This document shows, piece after piece, positions 1 through 6,160 of a stretch of DNA of 8,663 bases. The notes beneath the pieces are model-generated. The model was not told where the DNA came from. It ran no database searches and worked only from the letters and a program-made list of their open reading frames with translations. Source of the DNA: Jatrophihabitans sp. (GTDB lineage: Bacteria > Actinomycetota > Actinomycetes > Mycobacteriales > Jatrophihabitantaceae); contig JAOPVG010000504.1 in NCBI GenBank assembly GCA_025966255.1, positions 1 to 8,663 of the forward strand. The letters are read 5' to 3'. Position 1 is the stretch's first letter. The number at the start of each line of letters is the position of its first letter. The position numbers and the translations under genes were made by a program.

Positions 1-1601
1 GGCGTCGCCGCCGCGGCTCTGGCCACTCGCGCCTGCACCGAGGCCGCCCGGTTCGGCGTCGCTGCAACCGGCGGATCGGCCGGTCGCTCGTGGTGCCAGC
101 TCGTGACGGCCTGGTATGCGGCCGCGATCTCGAGGAGCAGGTGTTCCTCGTACGGGCGGCCACCGATGATGGTGCCGACCGGCACCTTCGGGTTGGCGCC
201 GACGGCGTTGAAGCCGATCGGCAGAGCCAGCTCCGGCAACCCGATCTGATCGAACTGCGTCGGACCGGTCTGCAAGAGGACATCGCACCTAGCCATCGAG
301 ACGTCGAGGACCTCGCGCAACAGATGGGTCTTGGCGCGCTGGCCGGTGACCCACTCGTCGCCGGACAGGAACAGACCCTGCAGCCACGACAGCGACGAGA
401 CGCCGAGCAACCGCGGATCCTGTTGCAGGAACGGCAGCAGTTCCTCCGCTCGCTCGCTGAGCCGTACGTTGTTGAACACACCGGTGAGCAGGTTCCAGTC
501 GTCGGGATAGCTGGTCTGAACAACGGTGGCGCCGGGGATGTCGGACATTGTGTTCAGGAATGCCTTGCGCAGCGCGAGCACGTCGGCCGCAACGGTGCCG
601 GCGAGGTAGTCCGGAGGTACGCCGATGCGGGTCTTTCGGCGCATGATCACGCGGTGTTTGCGGTCGAACACCGGCAGCGCCGACGTGATGAAGTCCGGCA
701 CCGGCGGCAGGCCTTGGGTCCGCACGTCGTTCGGGTCGGACCCGGCCATGATTGTCAGCATGATCGCGGCGTCGAGGGCGTCGCGGGCCAACGGCCCGGA
801 GTGGTCGCGGGTGTACGACAGCGGGATGACGCCGTAGATGGAGGTGCGTCCCATCGTTGGCTTGAGCCCGGTGAGGTTCTGGGCCATCGACGGGTTCACG
901 ATGCTGCCGCCGGTCTGCGTTCCGATCGACGATGTCGCCATCCGGCCCGCAACCGCGCAACCGGGGCCGGTGGACGAGCCGCCGGGGTCGACGGTGATGT
1001 CGGTGGGCGTCCAGGCATTGACGGTGGTGATCGTGCCGTTCGGGGTGGTCGCCCTGGTGGTTGCCAGCGGGCCCATCTGGCCCTTGCCGATCACCAGACC
1101 GCCGGCCGCTTTGAGGCGGGCCACGGATGTGGCGTCGTAGGGCGGCACGAAGTCTTGGAAGATGAACGAGTTGGCGGTGGTCGGGATGCCCTCGGTGAAG
1201 TAGTTGTCCTTGATGCACAACGGGATCCCGCCCAGCAGGCCGGTGCGGTGTTTGTCCTGCTTCTTGGCCGCGGCCAGCGCCTCGTCGCCGGTGATCGCGT
1301 TGAACGCCAGGTAGGTGTGCTCGTACTTCCAGATGCGATCCAACTGGGCGTAGACGAGGTCGGTCGAACTCAGGTCGCCGCGACGTATCAATGTGACCGC
1401 TTCGGCGATGGTCGCCTCGGTGGGGTCATCGACCGCGGCGCTGCGCACGACAACGGTCGGGACCTTCGGCGCAGACTTGGCCGGCGCCGGTGCGGCCGCT
1501 GCCGGTTCGACCCCGATCAGGGCCGGGGCCGCCGCGGCGCCGGCGGCGATCGCTGCGGACCGGGCCAGGAAGATCCGTCGGTTCACCTCGCGCGCGCTCA
1601 T
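1..1601 (-). CDS. Tat-exported amidase-signature (AS) family hydrolase, C-terminus cut by window edge
   Basis: AS-family enzymes hydrolyse carboxylic amide bonds; the substrate here cannot be told from sequence. The frame is open from the ATG at 1601 to the left edge (533 residues visible, no stop yet). The N-terminus is a twin-arginine signal: NRRIFLAR at residues 7-14, an Ala-rich hydrophobic stretch to about residue 30, and an AAAAP cleavage-type region near 34-38, so the protein is probably folded before export. The Ser-cisSer-Lys triad is visible: Lys131 in IKDNY, Ser209 in GGSSTG and Ser233 in TGGSIVNPS. The 24-residue spacing between the two serines is standard for the family. The surroundings are atypical: GGSSTGPG instead of GGSSGG, and TQTGGSIVNPS instead of the usual TDTGGSIRxPA. 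The start codon overlaps the stop of the upstream small gene (ATGA), implying translational coupling. The tail after about residue 505 is Ala/Pro/Arg-rich. Family is secure; the reaction is not. Confidence 0.9.
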   Translation of the reverse strand, partial: MSAREVNRRIFLARSAAIAAGAAAAPALIGVEPAAAAPAPAKSAPKVPTVVVRSAAVDDPTEATIAEAVTLIRRGDLSSTDLVYAQLDRIWKYEHTYLAFNAITGDEALAAAKKQDKHRTGLLGGIPLCIKDNYFTEGIPTTANSFIFQDFVPPYDATSVARLKAAGGLVIGKGQMGPLATTRATTPNGTITTVNAWTPTDITVDPGGSSTGPGCAVAGRMATSSIGTQTGGSIVNPSMAQNLTGLKPTMGRTSIYGVIPLSYTRDHSGPLARDALDAAIMLTIMAGSDPNDVRTQGLPPVPDFITSALPVFDRKHRVIMRRKTRIGVPPDYLAGTVAADVLALRKAFLNTMSDIPGATVVQTSYPDDWNLLTGVFNNVRLSERAEELLPFLQQDPRLLGVSSLSWLQGLFLSGDEWVTGQRAKTHLLREVLDVSMARCDVLLQTGPTQFDQIGLPELALPIGFNAVGANPKVPVGTIIGGRPYEEHLLLEIAAAYQAVTSWHHERPADPPVAATPNRAASVQARVARAAAAT

Positions 1602-1912
1602 CCGGTGCTCACGTGGTCGGCCCAGGCCTCGGTGATCGACGGGTACTCGAGCGGGGGATCCAGCATGAGGCTCAGCCTCGTGGCGTCGGACGCCGAGGCA
1701 CTGGCGACGATCGGCCGCCAGGTGTTGATGGCGGCCGGGTTGGTGAGGATGAAGGACCGCATCGAGGCGAGCACCTGATCCTGAGTCGGCGCGCCCGTCA
1801 CCGGATCGGGCGCAGTGGGGAACTGGTTCAGATCGATCCCCGAGATCACGAGTCGTGCCTTGATGAAGGTGTTGAGCTGATCGGTCGTCAAGCTCGATGG
1901 GTTCACGGCCAT
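1598..1912 (-). CDS. Unrecognised 104-residue protein coupled to the Tat amidase
   Basis: I do not recognise this family. The chosen ATG at 1912 follows an AAGAAGG-type ribosome binding site about 7 bases upstream; an in-frame ATG at 1948 would add 12 residues but lacks such a site. The protein begins MAVNPSSLTTDQLNTF and has no signal peptide and no membrane segment. It looks like a compact helical protein with an Asp/Pro-rich middle (about residues 28-45) and a C-terminal PPLEYPSITEAWADH stretch. It contains no cysteines and no obvious metal or nucleotide motif. Its TGA overlaps the amidase ATG by four bases, so the two are very likely co-translated and may act together. By analogy with small subunits encoded beside Tat substrates (for example gluconate 2-dehydrogenase subunit 3), it could be a chaperone or hitchhiking partner of the amidase. 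That is inference only. Confidence 0.75.
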   Translation of the reverse strand: MAVNPSSLTTDQLNTFIKARLVISGIDLNQFPTAPDPVTGAPTQDQVLASMRSFILTNPAAINTWRPIVASASASDATRLSLMLDPPLEYPSITEAWADHVSTG

Positions 1913-1988
1913 GGACTGGCCTTCTTGATCGGCATGGGCCGATTCCATCGGCGGGCCGTGAACCGGGGATTCCGGATGCGTTTCGCTT

Positions 1989-2031
1989 TCGTCTCAGCTC
2001 CGTCGCTGTGCTGCCGTGGCCACCGAGACGA
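1989..2031 (-). terminator. Inverted repeat just after the pgm stop; possible terminator
   Basis: TCGTCTC (1989-1995) and GAGACGA (2025-2031) are perfect 7-base inverted arms around a 29-base loop. They lie within 5 bases of the pgm stop codon on its downstream side. No T-run follows, and the loop is long for an intrinsic terminator, although actinobacterial terminators often lack T-runs. If it terminates, the small gene and amidase are a separate transcription unit; otherwise pgm reads through the 123-base gap into them. The interval 1913-1988 shows no convincing promoter. Confidence 0.25.
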
Positions 2032-2035
2032 GTGA

Positions 2036-3676
2036 TCAGCCGGCGAGCGCGGCCGAGATGATCGCCCGGGCCTCGTCCTGGATCTGGGCCAGGTGGTCGG
2101 GGCCGCGGAACGACTCGGCGTAGAGCTTGTAGACGTCCTCGGTGCCGGACGGTCGCGCGGCGAACCAACCCGATTCGCTGATCACCTTCAGGCCGCCGAT
2201 CGGCGCACCGTTGCCCGGCGCCTTTGTCAGTTTCGCGATGATCTTCTCGCCGGCGAGCGTGTCGGCGGTGACCTGCTCGGGCGACAGCTTGGCGAGCATC
2301 GCCTTCTCCTCGCGGGTCGCCGGTGAGTCGACGCGGGCGTAGGCCGGGTCGCCGTGCTCGGCAGTCAATTCGCGATAGAGGACGGAGGGCGTCTTGCCGG
2401 TGGTGGCCGTGATTTCCGAGGCGAGCAGGCACAGAATGATGCCGTCCTTGTCGGTGGTCCACACCGATCCGTTCCGCTGGAGGAAGGACGCGCCGGCGCT
2501 CTCCTCGCCGCCGAAGGCCACTGACCCGTCGCGCAGGCCGGGGACGAACCACTTGAAGCCGACGGGCACCTCGAGCAGCTTCCGGGACAGGCTCTCGGCG
2601 ACCTTGTCGATCATCGACGAGCTGACGAGCGTCTTGCCGACGGCGGCGCCGGCCGGCCATTCCGTCCGATGCTCGAACAGATAGGCGATGGTCGCGGTCA
2701 GGTAGTGGTTGGGGTTCATGAGGCCGCCGTCGGGCGTCACGATTCCGTGCCGGTCGGCGTCGGTGTCGTTGCCGGTGGCGATGTCGAACTCGTGCTGCTT
2801 GGCGATGAGCGAGGCCATCGCGTACCGCGACGAGCAGTCCATGCGGATCTTGCCGTCCCAGTCGAGAGTCATGAACGCGAACTGCGGGTCGACCTTGTCG
2901 TTCACCACGGTGAGGTCGAGCCGGTACCGGTCGCCGATCTCGCCCCAGTAGTCGACGCTGGCGCCTCCCAACGGATCGGCACCGATCCGCACTCCGGCCG
3001 CGCGGACCGCGTCCAGGTCGATGACCCGCGGCAACGCGTCGACGTATTCGCCAAGGAAGTCGTAGCGGCCGGTTGTGTCGGCCGCCAGGGCTTGCTCGTG
3101 CGTTACGCGCCGCACGCCGTGACCCTTGGCGCCGAGCAGGTCATTGGCGCGGTCCTGGACCCAGCCAGTGATGTCGGTACCGGCCGGGCCGCCATCGGGT
3201 GGGTTGTACTTGAAGCCCCCGTCCGACGGCGGGTTGTGGGAGGGCGTGACGACGACGCCGTCGGCCAGACCGGAGGAGCGGCCTTCGTTGTGCGCCAGGA
3301 TCGCGCGGGACACGGCCGGCGTCGGCGTGAAGCGCTCGCGGGAATCGATCAGCACAGTGACGCCGTTCGCCGCGAAGACCTCGATCGCGGACGCGGTGGC
3401 CGGCCCGCTCAACGCGTGCGTGTCGGCGCCGAGGAACAGCGGCCCGTCGATGCCCTTGCTGGCCCGGTACTCGCAGATGGCCTGGCTGGTCGCGAGGATG
3501 TGATCCTCGTTGAACGTCGTGTTGAGCGACGACCCTCGGTGCCCGCTCGTGCCGAAGCTGACCCGCTGCTCAGCGATCGACGGGTCGGGGTGCTGGTCGT
3601 AGTACGCGCTCTCCAGTGCAGCGAGGTCGATCAGATCCTCTGGCGCCGGCGGTTGCCCGGCCCGCGGACTCGTCAT
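2036..3676 (-). CDS. pgm: Phosphoglucomutase, alpha-D-glucose phosphate-specific
   Basis: Interconverts glucose 1-phosphate and glucose 6-phosphate in the cytosol, linking glycolysis to glycogen/trehalose and cell-wall sugar nucleotide synthesis. From the ATG at 3676 the protein is 546 residues, the usual length for this subfamily, and its N-terminus (MTSPRAGQPPAPEDLIDL) looks like mycobacterial PgmA. All four active-site loops are present: GTSGHRGS at 42-49; the phosphoserine loop TPSHNPPSDGG at 144-154 with Ser146; the metal loop GNDTDADRHG at 302-311 with Asp304, Asp306 and Asp308; and the sugar loop GGEESAGASF at 389-398. The phosphate-binding loop RPSGTEDVYK is at 508-517. A GCAGGA site lies about 8 bases before this ATG. 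An in-frame extension to 3766 is possible, but it would be an Arg-rich, noncoding-looking leader. No truncation or missing key residue is seen. It points away from the small gene at 3817 and is followed by a possible terminator. Confidence 0.97.
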   Translation of the reverse strand: MTSPRAGQPPAPEDLIDLAALESAYYDQHPDPSIAEQRVSFGTSGHRGSSLNTTFNEDHILATSQAICEYRASKGIDGPLFLGADTHALSGPATASAIEVFAANGVTVLIDSRERFTPTPAVSRAILAHNEGRSSGLADGVVVTPSHNPPSDGGFKYNPPDGGPAGTDITGWVQDRANDLLGAKGHGVRRVTHEQALAADTTGRYDFLGEYVDALPRVIDLDAVRAAGVRIGADPLGGASVDYWGEIGDRYRLDLTVVNDKVDPQFAFMTLDWDGKIRMDCSSRYAMASLIAKQHEFDIATGNDTDADRHGIVTPDGGLMNPNHYLTATIAYLFEHRTEWPAGAAVGKTLVSSSMIDKVAESLSRKLLEVPVGFKWFVPGLRDGSVAFGGEESAGASFLQRNGSVWTTDKDGIILCLLASEITATTGKTPSVLYRELTAEHGDPAYARVDSPATREEKAMLAKLSPEQVTADTLAGEKIIAKLTKAPGNGAPIGGLKVISESGWFAARPSGTEDVYKLYAESFRGPDHLAQIQDEARAIISAALAG

Positions 3677-3745
3677 GGTTCGATCCTGCACCCCGCGACG
3701 TCGTAGCGGTAGGCGGGCTGGACTCGGCGCTAATCCGCGCTGTCG

Positions 3746-3760
3746 CACCACCTCCTGGTG
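3746..3760. promoter_or_regulatory. CACCA-N5-TGGTG inverted repeat in the pgm / small-gene divergent region
   Basis: A perfect 5-base inverted repeat with a 5-base spacer sits in the 140-base region 3677-3816, between divergent pgm and the small membrane protein gene. It lies about 15 bases before the TAAAGT box at 3775, roughly where a -35 element would fall, so it could be an operator. On the minus strand its centre reads AGGAGG, but no start codon lies at a useful distance from it. Short enough to be chance. Confidence 0.2.
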
Positions 3761-3774
3761 TCCCATACAAGCGC

Positions 3775-3780
3775 TAAAGT
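3775..3780 (+). promoter_or_regulatory. Candidate -10 box TAAAGT for the 53-residue membrane protein gene
   Basis: TAAAGT matches the actinobacterial TANNNT -10 pattern. It would start transcription near 3787, leaving an untranslated leader of about 30 bases that contains an AGAGGA ribosome-binding-like site at 3801-3806. No convincing -35 is visible, which is common in this group. Inferred from pattern and position only. Confidence 0.3.
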
Positions 3781-3816
3781 GGACCCCTACACATCAGACG
3801 AGAGGATGTGGTCGGC

Positions 3817-3978
3817 ATGGGGTTGAATCTTCTCGTGTTCGGGGTCGTCATGGCCGGTGTCGCTGTCGGGGTGGCGGTGTATTGCGTAATCGTGGAGATG
3901 TCTGAGGCATGGGACATTTCGCATCGCGGCTGGTCGCGCGGGCATTGGCGGCACCACACGACCCGCCCGGGCAGATAA
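3817..3978 (+). CDS. Probable 53-residue single-pass membrane protein with His/Arg-rich tail
   Basis: A small frame runs from ATG 3817 to TAA 3976-3978 and encodes 53 residues. Residues 4-26 form one continuous hydrophobic segment (NLLVFGVVMAGVAVG then VAVYCVIV), long enough to span the membrane. They are followed by an acidic EMSEAWD patch and a tail rich in His, Arg and Trp (residues 35-53, including RGHWRHHTTR). The third codon positions are mostly G or C, as in its neighbours. An AGAGG site at 3801-3805 is about 11 bases upstream of the ATG; an in-frame GTG at 3808 is too close to it. It has a candidate -10 at 3775, is divergent from pgm and convergent with the SnoaL-like gene. I do not recognise a family. 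The His-rich tail could bind metal or nucleic acid or simply be a positive-inside anchor. Real gene status is probable, not certain. Confidence 0.5.
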   Translation: MGLNLLVFGVVMAGVAVGVAVYCVIVEMSEAWDISHRGWSRGHWRHHTTRPGR

Positions 3979-4064
3979 CGCCGTCGCATCACCAACGGGG
4001 CAGCGAGAAGTCCAAAGACTGGACACATCCAGCTCGAGCTCACCCGTGGCGATCGGTCTACTCG

Positions 4065-4502
4065 TCATGCCCTGCCCGGGATTTGGGCGGCCGGCCCGTC
4101 GGACGACTCGGTCCGGTCTGCGAACGAATGGTGCTCGTGCGTGACGACCCAGCGGCCGTCCACCTTGCGTAGACCGATGGTGAGCCGGAGTCGGCGCTCC
4201 GGGTCGTGATCGAAGTCCGCGGCGGTGCCGCAGCGCAGCAACGCGAACGCGAATCCGACGTCCGCTCCGGCTGTGACATCCAGCGAATCGATCTCGAACA
4301 GCGCGCCGGAGGCCTGCCATTCGAAAAACCCGGGCCAGGTCTCGCGATATGCGTCCAGACCGCGGACGCCCCGTTCGGGCGGCGGCACGTCGAACATGAC
4401 GATGTCCGGCGCGTGGTCGGCCAGCACGGTGGTCAGATTGCCGTCGTGGACGGCCCCGGCCCAGCCCGCTATCAGGGTGCGGATCTGCTGTTCGTCGGTC
4501 AT
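4065..4502 (-). CDS. SnoaL-like / NTF2-fold (ketosteroid isomerase-like) protein
   Basis: A 145-residue protein of the SnoaL-like/NTF2 superfamily: a small alpha+beta barrel used by polyketide cyclases, steroid isomerases and many small-molecule-binding proteins. The evidence is the N-terminal helix pattern (DEQQIRTLIAGWAGAVHDGN), the family's ILxDHAPDIVMFDVPPP-type stretch near residues 26-42, and the Y-x-x-x-W-x-x-F helix (YRETWPGFF, about residues 52-60). The C-terminal strands end GRWVVTHEHHSFA near residues 120-132, giving His side chains that could line the pocket. The ATG at 4502 is chosen because GAGGAG (4508-4513 on the opposite strand) lies 5 bases upstream; the longer version starting at 4559 has no such site. 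It is transcribed divergently from a sigma factor that itself ends in a SnoaL-type domain, so a shared ligand or regulatory link is plausible. The substrate is unknown. Confidence 0.85.
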   Translation of the reverse strand: MTDEQQIRTLIAGWAGAVHDGNLTTVLADHAPDIVMFDVPPPERGVRGLDAYRETWPGFFEWQASGALFEIDSLDVTAGADVGFAFALLRCGTAADFDHDPERRLRLTIGLRKVDGRWVVTHEHHSFADRTESSDGPAAQIPGRA

Positions 4503-4528
4503 GGTTTCTCCTCGTGATCGGCTCTCGA

Positions 4529-4551
4529 GGGTGTAACCCGCGCAGACACCC
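4529..4551. promoter_or_regulatory. GGGTGT-N11-ACACCC palindrome in the SnoaL/sigma divergent region
   Basis: A perfect 6-base inverted repeat with an 11-base spacer lies near the middle of the 79-base gap (4503-4581) between the two divergent genes. The dimension fits a dimeric regulator site spanning about two helical turns. It lies about 27 bases upstream of the SnoaL-like start and 30 bases upstream of the sigma start, so it could control either. No regulator of this kind is encoded in the window other than the sigma factor itself. Confidence 0.35.
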
Positions 4552-4555
4552 GAAC

Positions 4556-4574
4556 TCATCGCGAGGCGCGATGA
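4556..4574. promoter_or_regulatory. TCATCGCG-AGG-CGCGATGA palindrome just before the sigma factor start
   Basis: Perfect 8-base inverted arms around a 3-base centre end 7 bases before the sigma ATG at 4582. As DNA this is a strong operator candidate. As RNA it could fold into a tight hairpin next to the weak ribosome binding region (GGGCGG) and limit translation of the sigma factor. The sequence shows the symmetry; either role is inference. Confidence 0.4.
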
Positions 4575-4581
4575 TGGGCGG

Positions 4582-5538
4582 ATGACCGCGCCGGCCGAGC
4601 TGCTCGATGCCGCGCGGTCGGGCGACTCCGGTGCCTTCGAGACGCTGATCGCCCCATACCGCGGCGAGCTGCGCGCCCACTGCTACCGGATGCTCGGTTC
4701 ATTGCAGGACGCCGAGGACGCGGTGCAGGAGAGCCTGATCCGCGCCTGGCGCAGTGTGCCCACCCTCGATGAGCGCGGCCTCGTCCGCGCCTGGCTCTAC
4801 AAGATCGCAACCAACCGATGCCTTACCGCCCTCGAGCGGCGCGCCCGGCGGGATCTGCCGGTCGGCGTCGCACCGGGCTCGCCGACGACCGAGATCAGCT
4901 GGCTCGAGCCCTACCCCGACCTATCACCGGAAGCCCGGTACCTGGCCCGCGAGAGCGTCGAGCTCGCGTTCGTCGCGGCACTGCAGCATCTGTCCGCCCG
5001 CCAGCGGGCAGTACTCATCCTGCGCGAGGTGCTCGGGTTCTCGGCCGCCGAGGTGGCCGAACAGCTCGACACGTCCACCGCATCCGTGAACAGTGCCCTG
5101 CAGCGCGCCCGGAAGGCAATCGACTCGGCCGCGCCGACTCAACAAAGCGTCCTGCACGACCTCGGCGAGAAGGCGACCAATGCCCTCGTCGCTCGCTGGA
5201 CCGAGGCCTGGGAGTCGGGTGATGTCGACGCGATGGTCGCGCTGCTCACCGACGATGCCCGTTACTCGATGCCGCCGCTTCCCGAGTGGTACCGCGGCCG
5301 GGACGAGATACGCGCCTTCCTGCTGCGTGGGCCGCTGCAGTCGCGCTGGCGCTTCCTCCCCACCACGGCCAACAGCCAGCTCGCCTTCGGCACCTACCTG
5401 TGGGACGAGCCCGCGGGGAGGTACGTGCCCGGCGGTCTTGACGTCCTGACCATCCAAGGCGGACGGGTGGCCGAGGTGACCGCGTTTCTCACCGCCGACC
5501 TCACCCGGTTCGGACTTCCGGCGCACATCCGGGTATAG
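4582..5538 (+). CDS. ECF sigma factor, SigG-like, with C-terminal SnoaL-like domain
   Basis: Sigma-70 family extracytoplasmic function factor of 318 residues that directs RNA polymerase to an alternative promoter set. Region 2 spans about residues 16-88, with the core-binding helix HCYRMLGSLQDAEDAVQE (33-50) and the -10 recognition part WLYKIATNRCLTALERR (71-87). The linker contains WLEPYPD (107-113), typical of the SigG-like group. Region 4 spans about 125-180 (LSARQRAVLILREVLGFS, then the helix-turn-helix AAEVAEQLDTSTASVNSALQ). Residues about 195-318 form a SnoaL/NTF2-like domain (ARWTEAWESGDVDAMVALL, MPPLPEWYRG, near-terminal RFGLP). In this group that domain replaces a separate anti-sigma factor by holding the sigma regions in check, and none is encoded nearby. 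M. tuberculosis SigG is the closest relative I recognise, so this is SigG-like, not necessarily the orthologue. Start at 4582: alternative ATGs just upstream are out of frame. The ribosome binding site is weak. The GNAT gene follows after 29 bases. Confidence 0.93.
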   Translation: MTAPAELLDAARSGDSGAFETLIAPYRGELRAHCYRMLGSLQDAEDAVQESLIRAWRSVPTLDERGLVRAWLYKIATNRCLTALERRARRDLPVGVAPGSPTTEISWLEPYPDLSPEARYLARESVELAFVAALQHLSARQRAVLILREVLGFSAAEVAEQLDTSTASVNSALQRARKAIDSAAPTQQSVLHDLGEKATNALVARWTEAWESGDVDAMVALLTDDARYSMPPLPEWYRGRDEIRAFLLRGPLQSRWRFLPTTANSQLAFGTYLWDEPAGRYVPGGLDVLTIQGGRVAEVTAFLTADLTRFGLPAHIRV

Positions 5539-5555
5539 CCGGATCCACCGATACC
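5532..5555. repeat. Inverted repeat overlapping the sigma stop, abutting the GNAT -10 box
   Basis: GGTAT (5532-5536) pairs with ATACC (5551-5555). After a 3-base bulge the inner CGG (5540-5542) pairs with CCG (5548-5550), giving an 8-pair interrupted stem. It overlaps the sigma stop codon (5536-5538) and ends exactly where the TAGAAT box begins. It could be a weak terminator for the sigma transcript or an operator for the GNAT promoter. No T-run follows. Confidence 0.25.
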
Positions 5556-5561
5556 TAGAAT
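5556..5561 (+). promoter_or_regulatory. TAGAAT -10 box placed for a leaderless GNAT mRNA
   Basis: TAGAAT fits the actinobacterial TANNNT -10 consensus and ends 6 bases before the ATG at 5568, so transcription would be expected to begin at or next to the A of the start codon. The bases between (TGGGGG) hold no properly spaced ribosome binding site, which agrees with leaderless translation. The promoter and leaderless status are inferred from position. Confidence 0.45.
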
Positions 5562-5567
5562 TGGGGG

Positions 5568-6155
5568 ATGTCTGTGCAGGTGCGGCCGGCCACTGCAGAG
5601 CGGTGGAGCGACGTCGTCAGGGTCTTCGGTCGGCGTGGTGAAGATCCTTCGTGGTGCTGGTGCCGGCGCTTTCTCGGCTCCGCACCCAGCCCGGACGCGG
5701 CTTCGAATCCGGGACCGGACAATCGCGAGGCGCTGCGGCGGGAGATCACGCAGGCCGCGGTGCCGCCCGGGCTTCTTGCTTATGTTGAGGATCAGCCGGT
5801 CGGGTGGACCAGGGTCGGGCCCCGTTCCGATTTCCCAGGGGTGAGCGGCAACCGAGCGTTGTCAAGGGTCCTCACGGACGATCCCGGTGCTTGGTGGGTG
5901 ACCTGCTTCGCCGTCGACGGTCGCCACCGGGGCGCCGGCGTCGGGTCAGCCCTGCTCAAGGCGGCTGTCGAGTTCGCCCGGGAGCGGGGAGCGCTGGCGG
6001 TGGAGGGTCATCCGGTCGATGTCGCGGCCCTGACCGCTGCTCGCGTCGGCGGATCGGCGGTCTTTACCGGGACCATGGCCATGTTCTCCGCCGCGCGATT
6101 CACCGAGGTCGCCCGTACATACCCCAGCCGACCGGTGATGAGGCTTCTGGTGTGA
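5568..6155 (+). CDS. GNAT-family N-acetyltransferase
   Basis: A 195-residue acetyl-CoA-dependent acetyltransferase of the GNAT superfamily; the acceptor (small molecule, antibiotic or protein amine) cannot be deduced. The acetyl-CoA pyrophosphate loop is clear: CFAVDGRHRGAGVG at residues 113-126, with the R-G-A-G-V-G signature at 121-126, followed by helix ALLKAAVEFARERGA (128-142). Strand beta-5 and the family's terminal SAVFTGTMAMFSAARFTEVAR-type helix occupy about 163-183. The N-terminus carries a distinctive WCWCRRF motif (29-35) after an RPATAERWSDV start. That cysteine/tryptophan motif is, as far as I recall, seen in a subset of actinobacterial GNATs. It follows the sigma gene by 29 bases on the same strand, so it may be co-transcribed, but the TAGAAT box suggests its own leaderless promoter as well. 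It converges on corA. Confidence 0.9.
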   Translation: MSVQVRPATAERWSDVVRVFGRRGEDPSWCWCRRFLGSAPSPDAASNPGPDNREALRREITQAAVPPGLLAYVEDQPVGWTRVGPRSDFPGVSGNRALSRVLTDDPGAWWVTCFAVDGRHRGAGVGSALLKAAVEFARERGALAVEGHPVDVAALTAARVGGSAVFTGTMAMFSAARFTEVARTYPSRPVMRLLV

Positions 6156-6160
6156 TGTGT

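Noticed and set aside
289..1218. 309-codon minus-strand frame inside the amidase
   Set aside because: It lies in a shifted frame of the real amidase and reads as His/Arg-rich low-information sequence.
90..1778. 562-codon open frame on the plus strand across the amidase
   Set aside because: It is antisense to a clear amidase with intact catalytic motifs. The product is Arg/Gly/Val-rich with no domain I recognise; long antisense frames are expected in GC-rich genes.
2669..3706. 345-codon plus-strand frame opposite pgm
   Set aside because: Shadow of the phosphoglucomutase gene, whose protein is full-length and motif-complete.
3677..3766. 30-residue N-terminal extension of phosphoglucomutase from ATG 3766
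   Set aside because: The extension is Arg-rich and unlike the family; the shorter start gives exactly 546 residues with Ser146 at its usual number. The AGGAGG in this stretch has no start codon at a workable distance.
4031..4040. 10-base perfect palindrome AGCTCGAGCT downstream of the SnoaL-like gene
   Set aside because: Too short for a terminator stem with a loop and has no T-run; a palindrome of this size is plausible by chance.
3787..4680. 297-codon minus-strand frame spanning the small gene and SnoaL-like gene
   Set aside because: Composition is Arg/Pro/His-rich and it overlaps the better-supported SnoaL-like gene in another frame.
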